A DNA stretch of 64,000 nucleotides from Minicystis rosea (lineage in GTDB: Bacteria > Myxococcota_A > Polyangia > Polyangiales > Polyangiaceae), in NCBI GenBank assembly GCA_001931535.1, contig CP016211.1, forward strand, positions 1,330,501-1,394,500, read 5' to 3'. The notes under the pieces were generated by a model that had not been told where the DNA came from, ran no database searches, and saw nothing but the letters and a program-made list of their open reading frames with translations. This document shows positions 1-8,902 of this stretch, one piece after another; within the stretch, counting starts at the first letter, position 1; each line of letters opens with the position of its first letter. Position numbers and translations under genes: made by a program.

Positions 1-24
1 CGACGCGAGTCCCCGCCGTGTGAA

Positions 25-564
25 TCAGAAGTTGACGCCGCCGTAGGCGTTGAAGCGATACACGGGATACGGCCCGCCGGTGCCGAACTGGATAGGCATG
101 TTGAACGGCTCGGCGCCCACGTTGATGCGGCCGTCGAGGAGCACGTACTTCACACCCACCGCGGGCGCGACGACGAATGCGTTGGCGGTCGCTCCCGAGA
201 CGTCGAGGTGCGAATAGCCGGCCGTCACGCGCGGGTAGACGTAGAGGTTCTTGATGAGCTGAAAGTCGTACTGGAAGCCGGCGGCCACCGAGATCACCGT
301 GTAGTCGCCGAACTGGAACTGCGGCGCGAGGATGACGTAGCCCGACTTGCCGATGACGGCGTAGCCGGCGTCCAGCTCCAGCACGAACTGCTTGGCGCCG
401 CCGGTGTTCGTGTAGAAGCCACCACCGAGCTTGGCATTGACCATCCACGGCCCGGACTTCTGGACGTCGTCGGCGCGCGCCTCACGGGCGGCGCCGAGGG
501 TGCACAGCGCCGCGGTCAGGGCGGCGGGGACGAGGAAGCGACGGGCGGCGAAACGAGCGGACAT
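25..564 (-). CDS. Outer-membrane beta-barrel-like secreted protein
   Basis: A 179-residue protein with a clear Sec signal peptide: basic start, hydrophobic stretch, and a likely AxA-type cleavage near residue 32 (ARADD). The mature part is rich in Gly, Tyr and Val, has alternating hydrophobic strands, and ends in Phe, as outer-membrane barrels do. An AGGAGGG ribosome site lies just before the ATG at 564. No specific family is recognised, so transport or adhesion roles would be guesses. It could also be a periplasmic beta protein. Confidence 0.75.
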   Translation of the reverse strand: MSARFAARRFLVPAALTAALCTLGAAREARADDVQKSGPWMVNAKLGGGFYTNTGGAKQFVLELDAGYAVIGKSGYVILAPQFQFGDYTVISVAAGFQYDFQLIKNLYVYPRVTAGYSHLDVSGATANAFVVAPAVGVKYVLLDGRINVGAEPFNMPIQFGTGGPYPVYRFNAYGGVNF

Positions 565-714
565 GGAACCCTCCTGCGATGCCTCGATGCTCGAGGCTCA
601 CGTTTCGAAGACGCAGGCAGTGGCTCCCCGTAACAAAGAAAAGTGATCATGCCGGACGCTTCGGAGGGGGAGAGCCCAGTTCGTCGTCCTCGATGGGGGA
701 AATGCCGTTGGGGG

Positions 715-1674
715 TCAGGGCGCCGGCGACGTGACCGAGCGCTGCTCGCTCTCCATCGTCATCTCCATGGAGACCTGCTTGTCGCCCGCCGGGATCGTCA
801 TCTGGAAGCTCCCACGCATCCGCATCGAGGACTCGCCGTGACGCTTCGTGAGGTCCTCGGGGAAGGTGCCATGAAAGCGCCCCTCGAACGTGCTCCGCTG
901 AATGCGCGTGCCCGGCGGAAGCGCCGCCAGCGCGACGTCGCGCATGTTCATCTCGGCCGCGACCTCCAGCATGGTCTCGCCCCCGACACGCTGCACGCCG
1001 ACGAGCTTCGTCCACCCCTGAAAGCTCGCGGGCGCGACGCGCACGCCCGCCGAGGCCAGGTCGGCGATGGCGAGCCGGCTGTCGACCGGCCAGCGATCGC
1101 CCACGGCCTTCCGCTCGCGGGTCCCGAAGACTTCGTCGTCCGTGACGTTGGAGACTGTGGTGCTGAGCGCCTCCCTGAGCGCTTTCTCCGCGTCCTCCCC
1201 CAGCGTACCCCGATCCACGCGGAGCGTGCCCTTCTCCTTGCCGCGGTCGATCGTCACCACGCGCCCCGCGGGCAGCACCTCCCGTGCGCCCGAGGGCGTA
1301 TCGATCGTCAGCCGCTCGATGGTGTACGCAGTGCTCACGTCCTTGCCGATCTCGTTCACGGCGAGCACGCGTGTCGTCGCTTCCAGCCTCACGTGGATCT
1401 CCTCCACCTCGTCGCGCACGACGCGTTCCTCGTCGCGCACGACCATCTTGCGCACGGACGACGCAGTGGCGGAGAGGTGTTGCCGATCCCCGACCTGCCG
1501 CGGCCGATGCATCCGAATGGCATAGGTCTGCGACGCCTCCACGGGCGGCGCGGGCGGCGCTGCCCCCACGGCGACCACCGGCACGGCCCCGCCCGGCGAG
1601 GATGACGAGGGAGCGCCCCCACAGCCCGCGACAGCAACGAGAGAGACCAGGAGCGACGCTCGGGATGTGATCAT
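715..1674 (-). CDS. Hypothetical lipoprotein
   Basis: 319 residues from an ATG at 1674. This start is chosen because it gives a lipoprotein signal (MITSRASLL, then lipobox VAGC); the open frame upstream is Arg-rich and unlike a signal. After a Pro/Ala/Ser linker comes a globular domain with charged beta-rich sequence and a C-terminal stretch rich in Met and Glu. Family not recognised. Probably anchored in the outer or inner membrane facing the periplasm. Confidence 0.75.
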   Translation of the reverse strand: MITSRASLLVSLVAVAGCGGAPSSSSPGGAVPVVAVGAAPPAPPVEASQTYAIRMHRPRQVGDRQHLSATASSVRKMVVRDEERVVRDEVEEIHVRLEATTRVLAVNEIGKDVSTAYTIERLTIDTPSGAREVLPAGRVVTIDRGKEKGTLRVDRGTLGEDAEKALREALSTTVSNVTDDEVFGTRERKAVGDRWPVDSRLAIADLASAGVRVAPASFQGWTKLVGVQRVGGETMLEVAAEMNMRDVALAALPPGTRIQRSTFEGRFHGTFPEDLTKRHGESSMRMRGSFQMTIPAGDKQVSMEMTMESEQRSVTSPAP

Positions 1675-2062
1675 GCGGCGCCATGATGGACGAGGGGCGT
1701 CGAAAAGCCAGTAACCGGTCACGCGACCCACGGCCCGGCGGGCGTTGGACGTGCCCACCCTGTGATGGCGACGCGGCGAGGTGAACCGAACCAACGCGGG
1801 CGATCCCAGGCTTGTGGGCAGGGCGCTCGCGCAGGGCGCCGCCCGTTCTGCGCGAGGCGTTGCGCAACTTGCGCAAGCGGGGAGAGCGCGTCGCTCCGCG
1901 GTTCTGCGGTGCTTTGGGTGAGCCGCGGTTGGCCCCTGCCTTGCTCGGTGTCGCCGCGACATCGGGGGACGCGGCCGCTCGTGGGCGGGCCGCGCGCACT
2001 CCCACGGAGGCGATCCATCGAATCGCCATCACGGCCTCGAGGCCGAGAGGAGCAGTTCCATC
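1675..2062. other. Intergenic region between divergent genes
   Basis: About 390 bases between the divergent lipoprotein gene and the metalloprotease gene. Open frames here are Arg/Ala-rich shadows of GC-rich DNA. No motif was recognised. Promoters for both genes should lie here. Confidence 0.4.
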
Positions 2063-3772
2063 ATGAAGAGACTCTGGCTCATCGCGGGCATGCTCGCGGC
2101 CGCGCTCGCGTTGCCACGCGTCGCGGCGGCGCAGAACGCGTGCACGACGACATCGACGTTCCAATCGCAGTCCTACCGCTGGAAGGTGGGTGTCGACGCG
2201 ACCTCCGACGTGCAGCTCTATCCGGACATCGGCGGGCTGGGGTATCGCCGCTACGACAACCAACAGAAGCACACGCGGTACGTGCTCGCGAACGCGCGCG
2301 TCTCGTACCTCGGCCTGAGCTTCGCGTCGTTCGAGACGGAGACGAATTACGATCAGCTCACCGCCCAGACGAATCACCCCGCCGCGGGGAGCTTCTCGCT
2401 CACCGGCCTCGTGTCGGGGCCGTTCTCGCGTTACATCGCGAGCGACGGCAGCTTCCAGCACGATCCGGCGCGCCTCGAGTTCAGCTCGGATTACTCCGTC
2501 ACCAAGAAGGGATTCGACATCAGCGCGGCCCAGGTGCTCTGCAACGGTGCGGTCGATGCGCGCGTCTTCCAGCTCCCGCTCTTCCGGCGCGCGGAGGTGC
2601 TCCTCCTGGGCGCGGGTGATTTCGTGGAGATGACGCTCCCCGGCTCGACGGACACCACGCTTCGATACTCGGTCGCGCTCTGGAACGAGCAATTCAACGG
2701 CTCGAACGGGCCGGGCGGCGAAGACATCGACGTCTACGTGGCCTGCGGCGCGACGCCCACGGCCTCCACCTCGCTCCGGTCCACGAAGATTGGCAATCAG
2801 GAGTATGTCGAATGGCGCGTGGCGGACGTCCCGTGCGCCTCCGAATATCACGTCAAGGTCGTCGCCTACGGGGGCGGCTCGTCGTATGCCCACGTCCTCG
2901 CGGCCAAGCACAAGGACGTGGAGCACAAGACCTTCCGCGTCGGGCTCCGCAACGCGGGCGACGCGACCAAGCGGGCCAACACGCTCACCTTGCTCCGTCG
3001 CACGGCCGCCGCGATGTACGGCGGATCGAGCGGGCAGGCCCACTATGATTTCGATCTTTACGAAACCACCCTGACCACCGGCTGCAAGACGTGGTCGTGC
3101 GGCGGCAGCGCGTGCGAGATCTGCATCGACGGCGACTACTGCGGCGGCGGCTCCGACGGCACCGACATCGGCTTCGGCTACTGCGCCGGCGAGATCGCCT
3201 CGGGAGAGTCGCATTGGCGCCTCGCGCACGAGCTCGGGCACCTCCGATATCACCTCTCGGACTTCTACGATGGATGGACGACGGCGAACCAGATCTACTG
3301 GAGCATCGACGCGACCCACGACACCGCCGACCCGAGCTTCACGTACGCTCTCTACAATGGCTGCGGACACAGCATGATGGCGAACTCCTACCTGCAGAAG
3401 CACTTCTGCACCGGGTTCGACCACTTCTACAACCAGCGGTTCGTCAAGGATGGTGCGGAGACGCAGGTCCTCGCCTCGTTCTCGGGCTCGCAGGAGCAAT
3501 GGAACGAGTCCGGGTACGACGCGGTCAACCGCTATCGCAACCCGCTGGCCGGGACGACGTACGACTTCGTGTCCACCGCCCCGCAACACTCGACCTATTA
3601 CCACGAGAAGAACTGGGGGACGGGCGCGAGCAGCGATTACGGCAACGCGGTGGCCCAGGGCAAGTGGTCGTACGAGCCCGCCGGGAGCCCGGATCCCTAT
3701 GGATTCGACTCGTTCGGCGACCGGACCGATCTGGCTTCATTCCCGTCGGCGCGCTGCGTCTCCTGCCCTTGA
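2063..3772 (+). CDS. Secreted CLCA-like zinc metalloprotease
   Basis: 569 residues with a signal peptide (MKRLWLIAGML to VAAAQ). The stretch at about residues 389-402 reads HELGHLRYHLSDFY. It matches the HExxHxxxxxxD(E/F)Y layout of CLCA-type (calcium-activated chloride channel regulator) N-terminal metalloproteases, in which the two His and a later Asp bind zinc. A Cys-rich loop precedes the motif, and the N-terminal third is beta-rich. There is no von Willebrand A domain and no C-terminal anchor, so it is shorter than animal CLCA proteins. An AGGAG lies 11 bases before the ATG. A lipoprotein gene follows 13 bases later and may share the transcript. The active-site reading is firm; the family name is by motif only. 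Confidence 0.75.
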   Translation: MKRLWLIAGMLAAALALPRVAAAQNACTTTSTFQSQSYRWKVGVDATSDVQLYPDIGGLGYRRYDNQQKHTRYVLANARVSYLGLSFASFETETNYDQLTAQTNHPAAGSFSLTGLVSGPFSRYIASDGSFQHDPARLEFSSDYSVTKKGFDISAAQVLCNGAVDARVFQLPLFRRAEVLLLGAGDFVEMTLPGSTDTTLRYSVALWNEQFNGSNGPGGEDIDVYVACGATPTASTSLRSTKIGNQEYVEWRVADVPCASEYHVKVVAYGGGSSYAHVLAAKHKDVEHKTFRVGLRNAGDATKRANTLTLLRRTAAAMYGGSSGQAHYDFDLYETTLTTGCKTWSCGGSACEICIDGDYCGGGSDGTDIGFGYCAGEIASGESHWRLAHELGHLRYHLSDFYDGWTTANQIYWSIDATHDTADPSFTYALYNGCGHSMMANSYLQKHFCTGFDHFYNQRFVKDGAETQVLASFSGSQEQWNESGYDAVNRYRNPLAGTTYDFVSTAPQHSTYYHEKNWGTGASSDYGNAVAQGKWSYEPAGSPDPYGFDSFGDRTDLASFPSARCVSCP

Positions 3773-3785
3773 GCGAGGTCTCGTC

Positions 3786-4631
3786 ATGAAGAAAGCACTC
3801 CTGTCGTTCGGTATCCTGTTCATGGCCGCGTGCAGCGCGGGTGATGCTCCGCCCGAGCCTGCGGAGAGCCTCAAAGACCCTCCCGTCCAAGCGGCGCCCC
3901 GCGTGCCCGCCGCGGCGCCCGCTTCAGCCGCCGTCTGGCTCGCGCCCGAGGATGGAATGACCAACGTGCCTCCGGGCGCCGTTCGCATCGGTGTCCGCGG
4001 GCTCCCGGTGCCGCAGGGCCTCGCCGCGCTGCGCGCGCTCTCCGGCTCGGTTCGTCTGGTCCGCGTCGACGACGGCGCCACCGGTCCGGTGACCGTCAGT
4101 GTCCCGCGTGAGGATGCCTATGGGGAGGGGGACGAGGTCGACGTCGCGGCGACGGTGATGCCGGCGTCCGAGCTCCGCGAGGGATGGTACGAGCTCTGGG
4201 TGCCGCCGGCCGGTGTGCAGGTGAGCGCGGCGCTCCACGCGTCCGTGCGCACGCGCGATGGCTCGGTGATCACGCGCTTCCGTGTCGGATCGGAGCCGCA
4301 GGTTCGCCAGGTCCGATGGAATGCAGCCTCAGGCACGCTGGAGCTCGTGCACTCCGAGCCGGTGACGCCCGGTCCGTCGAGCATGGCTGTCGAACTCGAC
4401 GGCGCTCCCCGGTCCTGCCAGCGCATCGCGCCGTCGGACGCCAAGGTCGCTCCCGGGGCCCTCACCGCCGCCGACGTTTACACCTGCGGATCGGGCGGAG
4501 ACGTGAAGAGCGTCACGCTGCTCGCCGACGACGCGCCCATGCGAGAGCGCCTCGGATCACCGCGCCTGGCGCTCACGCTCGATCGGGCGGACCGCATCGG
4601 ATCCATCCACATCCTCCATCTGTCACGCTGA
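3786..4631 (+). CDS. Hypothetical lipoprotein
   Basis: 281 residues starting MKKALLSFGIL, with lipobox MAAC at residues 13-16. A Pro/Ala linker is followed by a beta-sandwich-like region that opens with WLAPEDGMTNVPPG. That resembles the Ig-like (Big_5 type) domains common in myxobacterial lipoproteins. Only 13 bases separate it from the metalloprotease gene, and GAGG precedes the ATG, so the two are probably co-transcribed and exported together. Exact function unknown. Confidence 0.75.
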   Translation: MKKALLSFGILFMAACSAGDAPPEPAESLKDPPVQAAPRVPAAAPASAAVWLAPEDGMTNVPPGAVRIGVRGLPVPQGLAALRALSGSVRLVRVDDGATGPVTVSVPREDAYGEGDEVDVAATVMPASELREGWYELWVPPAGVQVSAALHASVRTRDGSVITRFRVGSEPQVRQVRWNAASGTLELVHSEPVTPGPSSMAVELDGAPRSCQRIAPSDAKVAPGALTAADVYTCGSGGDVKSVTLLADDAPMRERLGSPRLALTLDRADRIGSIHILHLSR

Positions 4632-4693
4632 GGACCGCGGGGGAGGGCGGCCGGCGACGCCGCTCTCCCCGCCCCGCGCGCGACAGCGATCCT

Positions 4694-5506
4694 TCAACCG
4701 AAGAACGCCTGATCGATCGCCTTGCGGAACGCCTCCGCGCCCGCAGCGAGGCGCTGCGCGTACATCCCCTTCGCGTCCTCGCCGGCGACATAACGAATCT
4801 GATCCTTCCCGTCGGTCGCGGCTTCCCAGACCACCTCGGCGATCTGCTCCGCGGTCGAGTACGCCGCCTGGCGCGCAGGATCGGTGAAGGTCGCGAGGAC
4901 CTTGGCCACCAGATCCGCGTATGCCGGATGCTGCGTCATCACCAGCGAGCGGCTCATGAAGTCCGTCTTGATGCCGCCGGGCGAGACCGTCTTCACCCCG
5001 ATACCAAACTTGGACAGCTCGAAGGACAGACTCTCGCTCCAGCCTTCGAGCGCCCACTTGGTCGCGTGGTACACGGAGTTGAAGGGGAACGCAGCGAGGC
5101 CGCCGATGGACGTGGTGGCGATGAAGACCCCCGATCGGCGCTCGCGGAAGTGCGGGATGAAGGCCTGCGTCGTGCGCAGCACCCCGAGCAGGTTCGTATC
5201 GATCTCCTGCACGATCTGCGCATCGGTCGTCCCCTCGAAGGGACCGGCGAGGCCATAGCCGGCGTTGTTGAAAACCACGTCCACGGGCCCCATCTCGAGG
5301 GCCCGCCGCGCCGCCTCCTGGATCTGATCGGGCTTCGTCACGTCGAGGGGCAGCAGCATCACCCCCGCGACCTTCGTCAGCTCCGTCTCCCGCTCCGGGT
5401 TGCGCATCGTCGCGATGACGCGCCATCCGCGGCTCGCGAAGAGGATCGCCGCCGCCTTGCCCAGCCCCGTCGAGCACCCTGTCATGAAGATCGTCTTCTC
5501 GCTCAT
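4694..5506 (-). CDS. Short-chain dehydrogenase/reductase (SDR)
   Basis: 270 residues of the classical SDR fold. The cofactor motif TGCSTGLG is at residues 9-16, NNAG at about 90, a Ser near 138 and YHATK carrying the catalytic Tyr and Lys. It should be an NAD(P)-dependent oxidoreductase in the cytoplasm; the substrate is unknown. The gene lies downstream of, and on the same strand as, a TetR gene. A 14-bp inverted repeat just upstream of its ATG also occurs before the TetR gene, so repression by that TetR is likely. Confidence 0.9.
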   Translation of the reverse strand: MSEKTIFMTGCSTGLGKAAAILFASRGWRVIATMRNPERETELTKVAGVMLLPLDVTKPDQIQEAARRALEMGPVDVVFNNAGYGLAGPFEGTTDAQIVQEIDTNLLGVLRTTQAFIPHFRERRSGVFIATTSIGGLAAFPFNSVYHATKWALEGWSESLSFELSKFGIGVKTVSPGGIKTDFMSRSLVMTQHPAYADLVAKVLATFTDPARQAAYSTAEQIAEVVWEAATDGKDQIRYVAGEDAKGMYAQRLAAGAEAFRKAIDQAFFG

Positions 5507-5527
5507 GTTCCCTCGCTTCGTTCTTGG

Positions 5528-5550
5528 ATGAATATTGATTCAGTTATGAG
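5528..5550. promoter_or_regulatory. Putative TetR operator before the SDR gene
   Basis: Contains TGAAT-ATTG-ATTCA, a perfect 5-bp inverted repeat with a 4-bp spacer, then GTTATG. The same layout (ATGAATnnnGATTCrGTTATG) recurs at 6173-6195 before the neighbouring TetR gene. It lies 22 bases upstream of the SDR ATG at 5506. Two copies before two adjacent genes make it a good operator candidate; binding is inferred. Confidence 0.6.
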
Positions 5551-5596
5551 GCCGCAAAAAACCGAGCGCGGGCGGCTTCGCCCGGCTCGGCAGTGA

Positions 5597-6163
5597 TCAG
5601 GCCTTGAGCGCGTCCCAGCAGAGGCGCGCGATCTGCTCGCGGCGTGTGGCGCGCTTGGCCGCCGGCTCCTTGGCGACGAGCAGCGCCAGCCCCTGCAGGG
5701 CGCCCTGCAGGAACGCGATCATCACCTGATCGTCGAGATCCTTGAGCAGCATCTCGCGCCGGCCACGCTCCAGCAGGGCGTGGAGCGGCTTGACCCCCAG
5801 CTCGGCGGCGGCCCGCGTCTCCGCGGAGAGGAAGGGCGCGTTGTAGAGCTGCTCCATGAAGATCATCTCGGCCCGGTGCGCCACGAAGTAATCGAGGTAC
5901 GCCGTGCACATCTTCAGGAAGGTGGGCCGGACGGGGAGTCCCTCGTCGCGGAACACGGCGCCCGCGAGCGCGCGCTTGGCATCGAGGTAGAGCGCTTCGA
6001 GGAGCGCCTCCTTGCTCTTGTAATAGACGTACACCGTGCCCGTCGCGACGCCCGCGCGCCGGGCCACGGCCTCGATCGACAACGCCGCCAGCCCGTGCTC
6101 CGCGACCTCGTGAAGGGTGGCCGCGAGGATGTCTCGGGCCTTGGTCTCGTCCTTCCGCTTCAC
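5597..6163 (-). CDS. TetR-family transcriptional repressor
   Basis: 188 residues from a GTG at 6163. A longer frame starting at 6199 would put the shared operator inside the gene, so the GTG is preferred. The N-terminal helix-turn-helix is typical: ILAATLHEVAEHGLAALSIE, then VARRAGVATGTVYVYYKSKE. The remainder is the helical ligand-binding domain, whose ligand is unknown. It probably represses itself and the SDR gene through the two matching inverted repeats. Confidence 0.88.
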   Translation of the reverse strand: MKRKDETKARDILAATLHEVAEHGLAALSIEAVARRAGVATGTVYVYYKSKEALLEALYLDAKRALAGAVFRDEGLPVRPTFLKMCTAYLDYFVAHRAEMIFMEQLYNAPFLSAETRAAAELGVKPLHALLERGRREMLLKDLDDQVMIAFLQGALQGLALLVAKEPAAKRATRREQIARLCWDALKA

Positions 6164-6172
6164 GCCGCCATG

Positions 6173-6195
6173 ATGAATCACGATTCGGTTATGGC
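6173..6195. promoter_or_regulatory. Putative TetR operator before the TetR gene
   Basis: Contains GAATC-AC-GATTC, a perfect 5-bp inverted repeat inside a sequence that matches the SDR operator at most positions, including the trailing GTTATG. It ends 10 bases upstream of the GTG start at 6163, which fits autorepression. Confidence 0.6.
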
Positions 6196-6560
6196 GCAAG
6201 CCCTGCCCGAGATTTTCTCCGCGGAGGCGGCCGAGCCGAGGCGACGCGGCAGTGAAGCCGCTCGTCTCCGCACCGCTCGGAACGTTGACGAGCGTCAGGC
6301 AGCGGCGTCTGACGTGAAGCGCGCCTCTCCGCGTAGGCCAGATCGCGCCGCGCTGCGGAGACGTCGGCGGAGAGTGCCAATCGGGCGCAGTCTGCTCGAG
6401 TTGTGCAGGTGTCGCGCAACCTGGCGGTCTCCGCGCGCGTCGAGGGCGGCGGGAAGAGCTTCACGCGGCGATGGCGCGCCGCGTGCTCAGGGAGCTGGCC
6501 AATCCTTAAACGTCGTGCCCGGCGCGACGCTTCATCCGCCCTGCGGGGCAGGAGCTGAGC
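6196..6560. other. Intergenic region, nothing recognised
   Basis: About 365 bases between the divergent TetR and radical SAM genes. Open frames are Arg/Ala-rich shadows. GGAG about 8 bases before 6561 is the ribosome site of the radical SAM gene. Its promoter should be here, but none is obvious. Confidence 0.4.
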
Positions 6561-8057
6561 ATGAGAATCGCCATCATCTGCACGTACACGCACCCGACCC
6601 GGCTCGCGCGCAAAGAGCCTTCGATCATGCAGTCTTCGGTCGGCGAGCTCATCGCCGCGCTCTGCCCGCCCGACGCCGAGATCGAGGTTTACAACGAGAA
6701 AGAGGCCCCCGTCCCGTTGGACCGCGATTGGGACATCGTATTCTTTTCTTATCTGCACTCCTATTACGAGCACACCAAGGTGCTCTCGACGCTGTTCCGT
6801 CGCCGCGGGATGGTCACGGTCGCCGGTGGGCGGCACGCCGGGCACTTCGCCGAGGACTGCGAGCGCTGGTTCGATGCGGTGGTGGTGGGCGATCCCGAGG
6901 TGAACGTGCCCGCCCTGCTCGCCGACTTCGGCCGCGGTGAGCTGAAGAAGCGCTATTCCCTCCCTTCGGCGCCTCCCGGGCAGATTCCCACGTACCGATA
7001 CGACCTCGTCGACTTCTCGCAGAACCCCTTTCGGCTCCCGGGGATCGAGGCGTCCCGCGGGTGCCCGTTCTCGTGCAACTTCTGTGTGCTCACCGGCTGG
7101 GAGCGTTATCGGTATCGCCCGGTCGCGGACGTGATTCAGGACATCGAGCACCGGATGCGTTTCAATAAGAACGCGCTCGGCCTCCTCGACGATGCCTTCG
7201 TGTTCCTCGACAACAACCTGGGTGGCTCGCCCAAGTACCTCCGAGAGCTCTGCGAAGCGCTCTTGCCGCTCCAGAAGACGTGGGGCTGCGCGCTCACGTG
7301 GAACGTGCTCCAGGACGCCGAGCTCGTGAAGCTCATGGGGCGCGCTGGGTGCCGCTACGTTTATACCGGCCTGGAGTCGCTCGATCCCGAGTCCATTGCT
7401 TCCATGGGGAAAGGGCAGAATCGTTTGAAGGATGCCGGGCGCACCATCCGGCGGGCCTTCGAGTCCGGGATCCTCTGCAGCTTCGGGCTGCTCGTCGGCT
7501 CCGATGGGGACACCGATGATTACCTCGTTCGCCTGCCCGAGTACCTGTCCGATCTCGGCCCGTCGTCGGTCACCTTCATGGGCATCGTGTGCCCTTATCC
7601 GGAGACGCCGTTCTTCGAGACGATCGCGCGCGAGGGCCGGCTCCTGCCGGGCGCGACGTCCCGCGACTTCGACGGATACACGCTCTGCCACCGGCCGAAG
7701 CGGCTCGAGCCGGCGGCGACCATCGAGCACTACAAGCGCCTTTGCCGCGAGGTCGGCTCGATTGCGAGCCTGGTGAAGAACACCTGGCCACAGCTCTGGA
7801 TGAGCGACGCGCCTCGGTACAAGACGACGATTCTGACGTCCGCGCTCGAGCGCCGATCCATCCAGATTCCGCTCGAGAACCCGGCGCGCACGTTCATCGC
7901 GGGGCGCGATCCTCTCGAGGCGTGGGACGCCGCGCGGATGAACGAGCTCGGGATCGAGCCTCAGATCATCACGGGCGCGACTCCGCGGACGGACATCGTG
8001 CGTCTCCGGACCGGCGCTCGGAATGCGCGCGCCGGCGCGGTGGAGGCAGCGTCGTGA
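6561..8057 (+). CDS. B12-binding-type radical SAM protein
   Basis: 498 residues. Residues 1-150 look like the Rossmann-like cobalamin-binding module of class B radical SAM enzymes (IVFFSYLHSYYE, then VTVAGGRHAG). No DxHxxG is present, so cobalamin may be bound base-on or not at all. Cys168, Cys172 and Cys175 (CPFSCNFC) form the CxxxCxxC site for the 4Fe-4S cluster that cleaves SAM. A TIM-barrel and C-terminal region follow. The next two genes overlap this one by 4 bases each, so all three form one translationally coupled operon. With a desaturase and a hydrolase as partners, lipid or natural-product tailoring is a reasonable inference; the substrate is unknown. Confidence 0.88.
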   Translation: MRIAIICTYTHPTRLARKEPSIMQSSVGELIAALCPPDAEIEVYNEKEAPVPLDRDWDIVFFSYLHSYYEHTKVLSTLFRRRGMVTVAGGRHAGHFAEDCERWFDAVVVGDPEVNVPALLADFGRGELKKRYSLPSAPPGQIPTYRYDLVDFSQNPFRLPGIEASRGCPFSCNFCVLTGWERYRYRPVADVIQDIEHRMRFNKNALGLLDDAFVFLDNNLGGSPKYLRELCEALLPLQKTWGCALTWNVLQDAELVKLMGRAGCRYVYTGLESLDPESIASMGKGQNRLKDAGRTIRRAFESGILCSFGLLVGSDGDTDDYLVRLPEYLSDLGPSSVTFMGIVCPYPETPFFETIAREGRLLPGATSRDFDGYTLCHRPKRLEPAATIEHYKRLCREVGSIASLVKNTWPQLWMSDAPRYKTTILTSALERRSIQIPLENPARTFIAGRDPLEAWDAARMNELGIEPQIITGATPRTDIVRLRTGARNARAGAVEAAS

Positions 8058-8902
8058 GCGCCCGGCGCGTCAACCCCGTCGCCGTCACGTACCTCGTGAT
8101 CCTGCACGCGCTCGCGCTCGCGGCGTTCCTGCTCCCGGTGCGCCCGGCGCTCGTGCTCACGGCGATCGCGATCTATGTGCTCGAGGGCCTGGGATCGACG
8201 GTGGGCTTGCATCGGCTGCTCAGTCATCGCTCCTTCGCCTGTCCGCGCTGGGTGGAGTATCTGCTCGTGAGCGTCGCGATGATGACCGGGCAGGGGAGCC
8301 CGATCCTCTGGGTGGCGACGCACCGCCGTCATCATCGCTACAGCGATCGCGAGGGCGACGTGCACTCACCCCACCAGGGCTTCGTCTATAGCCACGTGGG
8401 CTGGATGGTGGATGATTTCTCCACGAGCCCCGACGACGCTCGCTACAGCAAGGATCTCGCGGACGATCCCTATTACCGCTGGCTGCTCCGTTATCGCTTC
8501 GTGCCCCAGGTGGCGACCGTGCTGGTCCTCGGTGTGACGTTCGGTGTCCGCGGGCTGCCGCTCGCGTTCTTCCTGCCCTCGGTGCTTTGGATGCACAGCA
8601 CCTATTGTGTGAACTCCGTCTGTCATCACCCCGCGATGGGGACGGCGCCTTTCGAAACCGAGGATCGGAGTCGCAACGTAGGCTGGGTCGCGCTCCTCAC
8701 GTTCGGTGAGGGCTGGCACAACAACCACCATGCTTTCCCGCGCTCGGCGCAGCACGGCCTCGGGCGCGGGCAGATCGACGTGTCCCATGCCGTGATTCGG
8801 CTCCTCGCCTGGCTCGGCCTCGCCTGGAACGTCCAGCAGCCGCCTGCGCGCGCCGGCCGCGCGACGGAGCCCAACAACGTTCTTCCCAAGGAGATCTCAT
8901 GA
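8054..8902 (+). CDS. Acyl-CoA/fatty-acid desaturase
   Basis: 282 residues starting at a GTG that overlaps the previous stop (GTGA). It is a membrane di-iron desaturase with the three histidine boxes HRLLSH, HRRHH and HNNHH, and about four hydrophobic segments. By family it would introduce a cis double bond (Delta-9 type) into an acyl chain. There is no cytochrome b5 fusion, so electrons must come from a separate carrier. Its stop overlaps the start of the alpha/beta hydrolase gene. Confidence 0.9.
   Translation: MSARRVNPVAVTYLVILHALALAAFLLPVRPALVLTAIAIYVLEGLGSTVGLHRLLSHRSFACPRWVEYLLVSVAMMTGQGSPILWVATHRRHHRYSDREGDVHSPHQGFVYSHVGWMVDDFSTSPDDARYSKDLADDPYYRWLLRYRFVPQVATVLVLGVTFGVRGLPLAFFLPSVLWMHSTYCVNSVCHHPAMGTAPFETEDRSRNVGWVALLTFGEGWHNNHHAFPRSAQHGLGRGQIDVSHAVIRLLAWLGLAWNVQQPPARAGRATEPNNVLPKEIS

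Noticed and set aside
647..3604. Very long minus-strand open frame (over 900 codons) crossing several genes
   Set aside because: It is Arg/Ala-rich, runs antisense to the CLCA-like protease and crosses two better-supported genes. A shadow of high GC.
4694..5506. A longer cluster linking the SDR to the upstream lipoproteins
   Set aside because: They are on opposite strands and the SDR has its own operator shared with the TetR gene.
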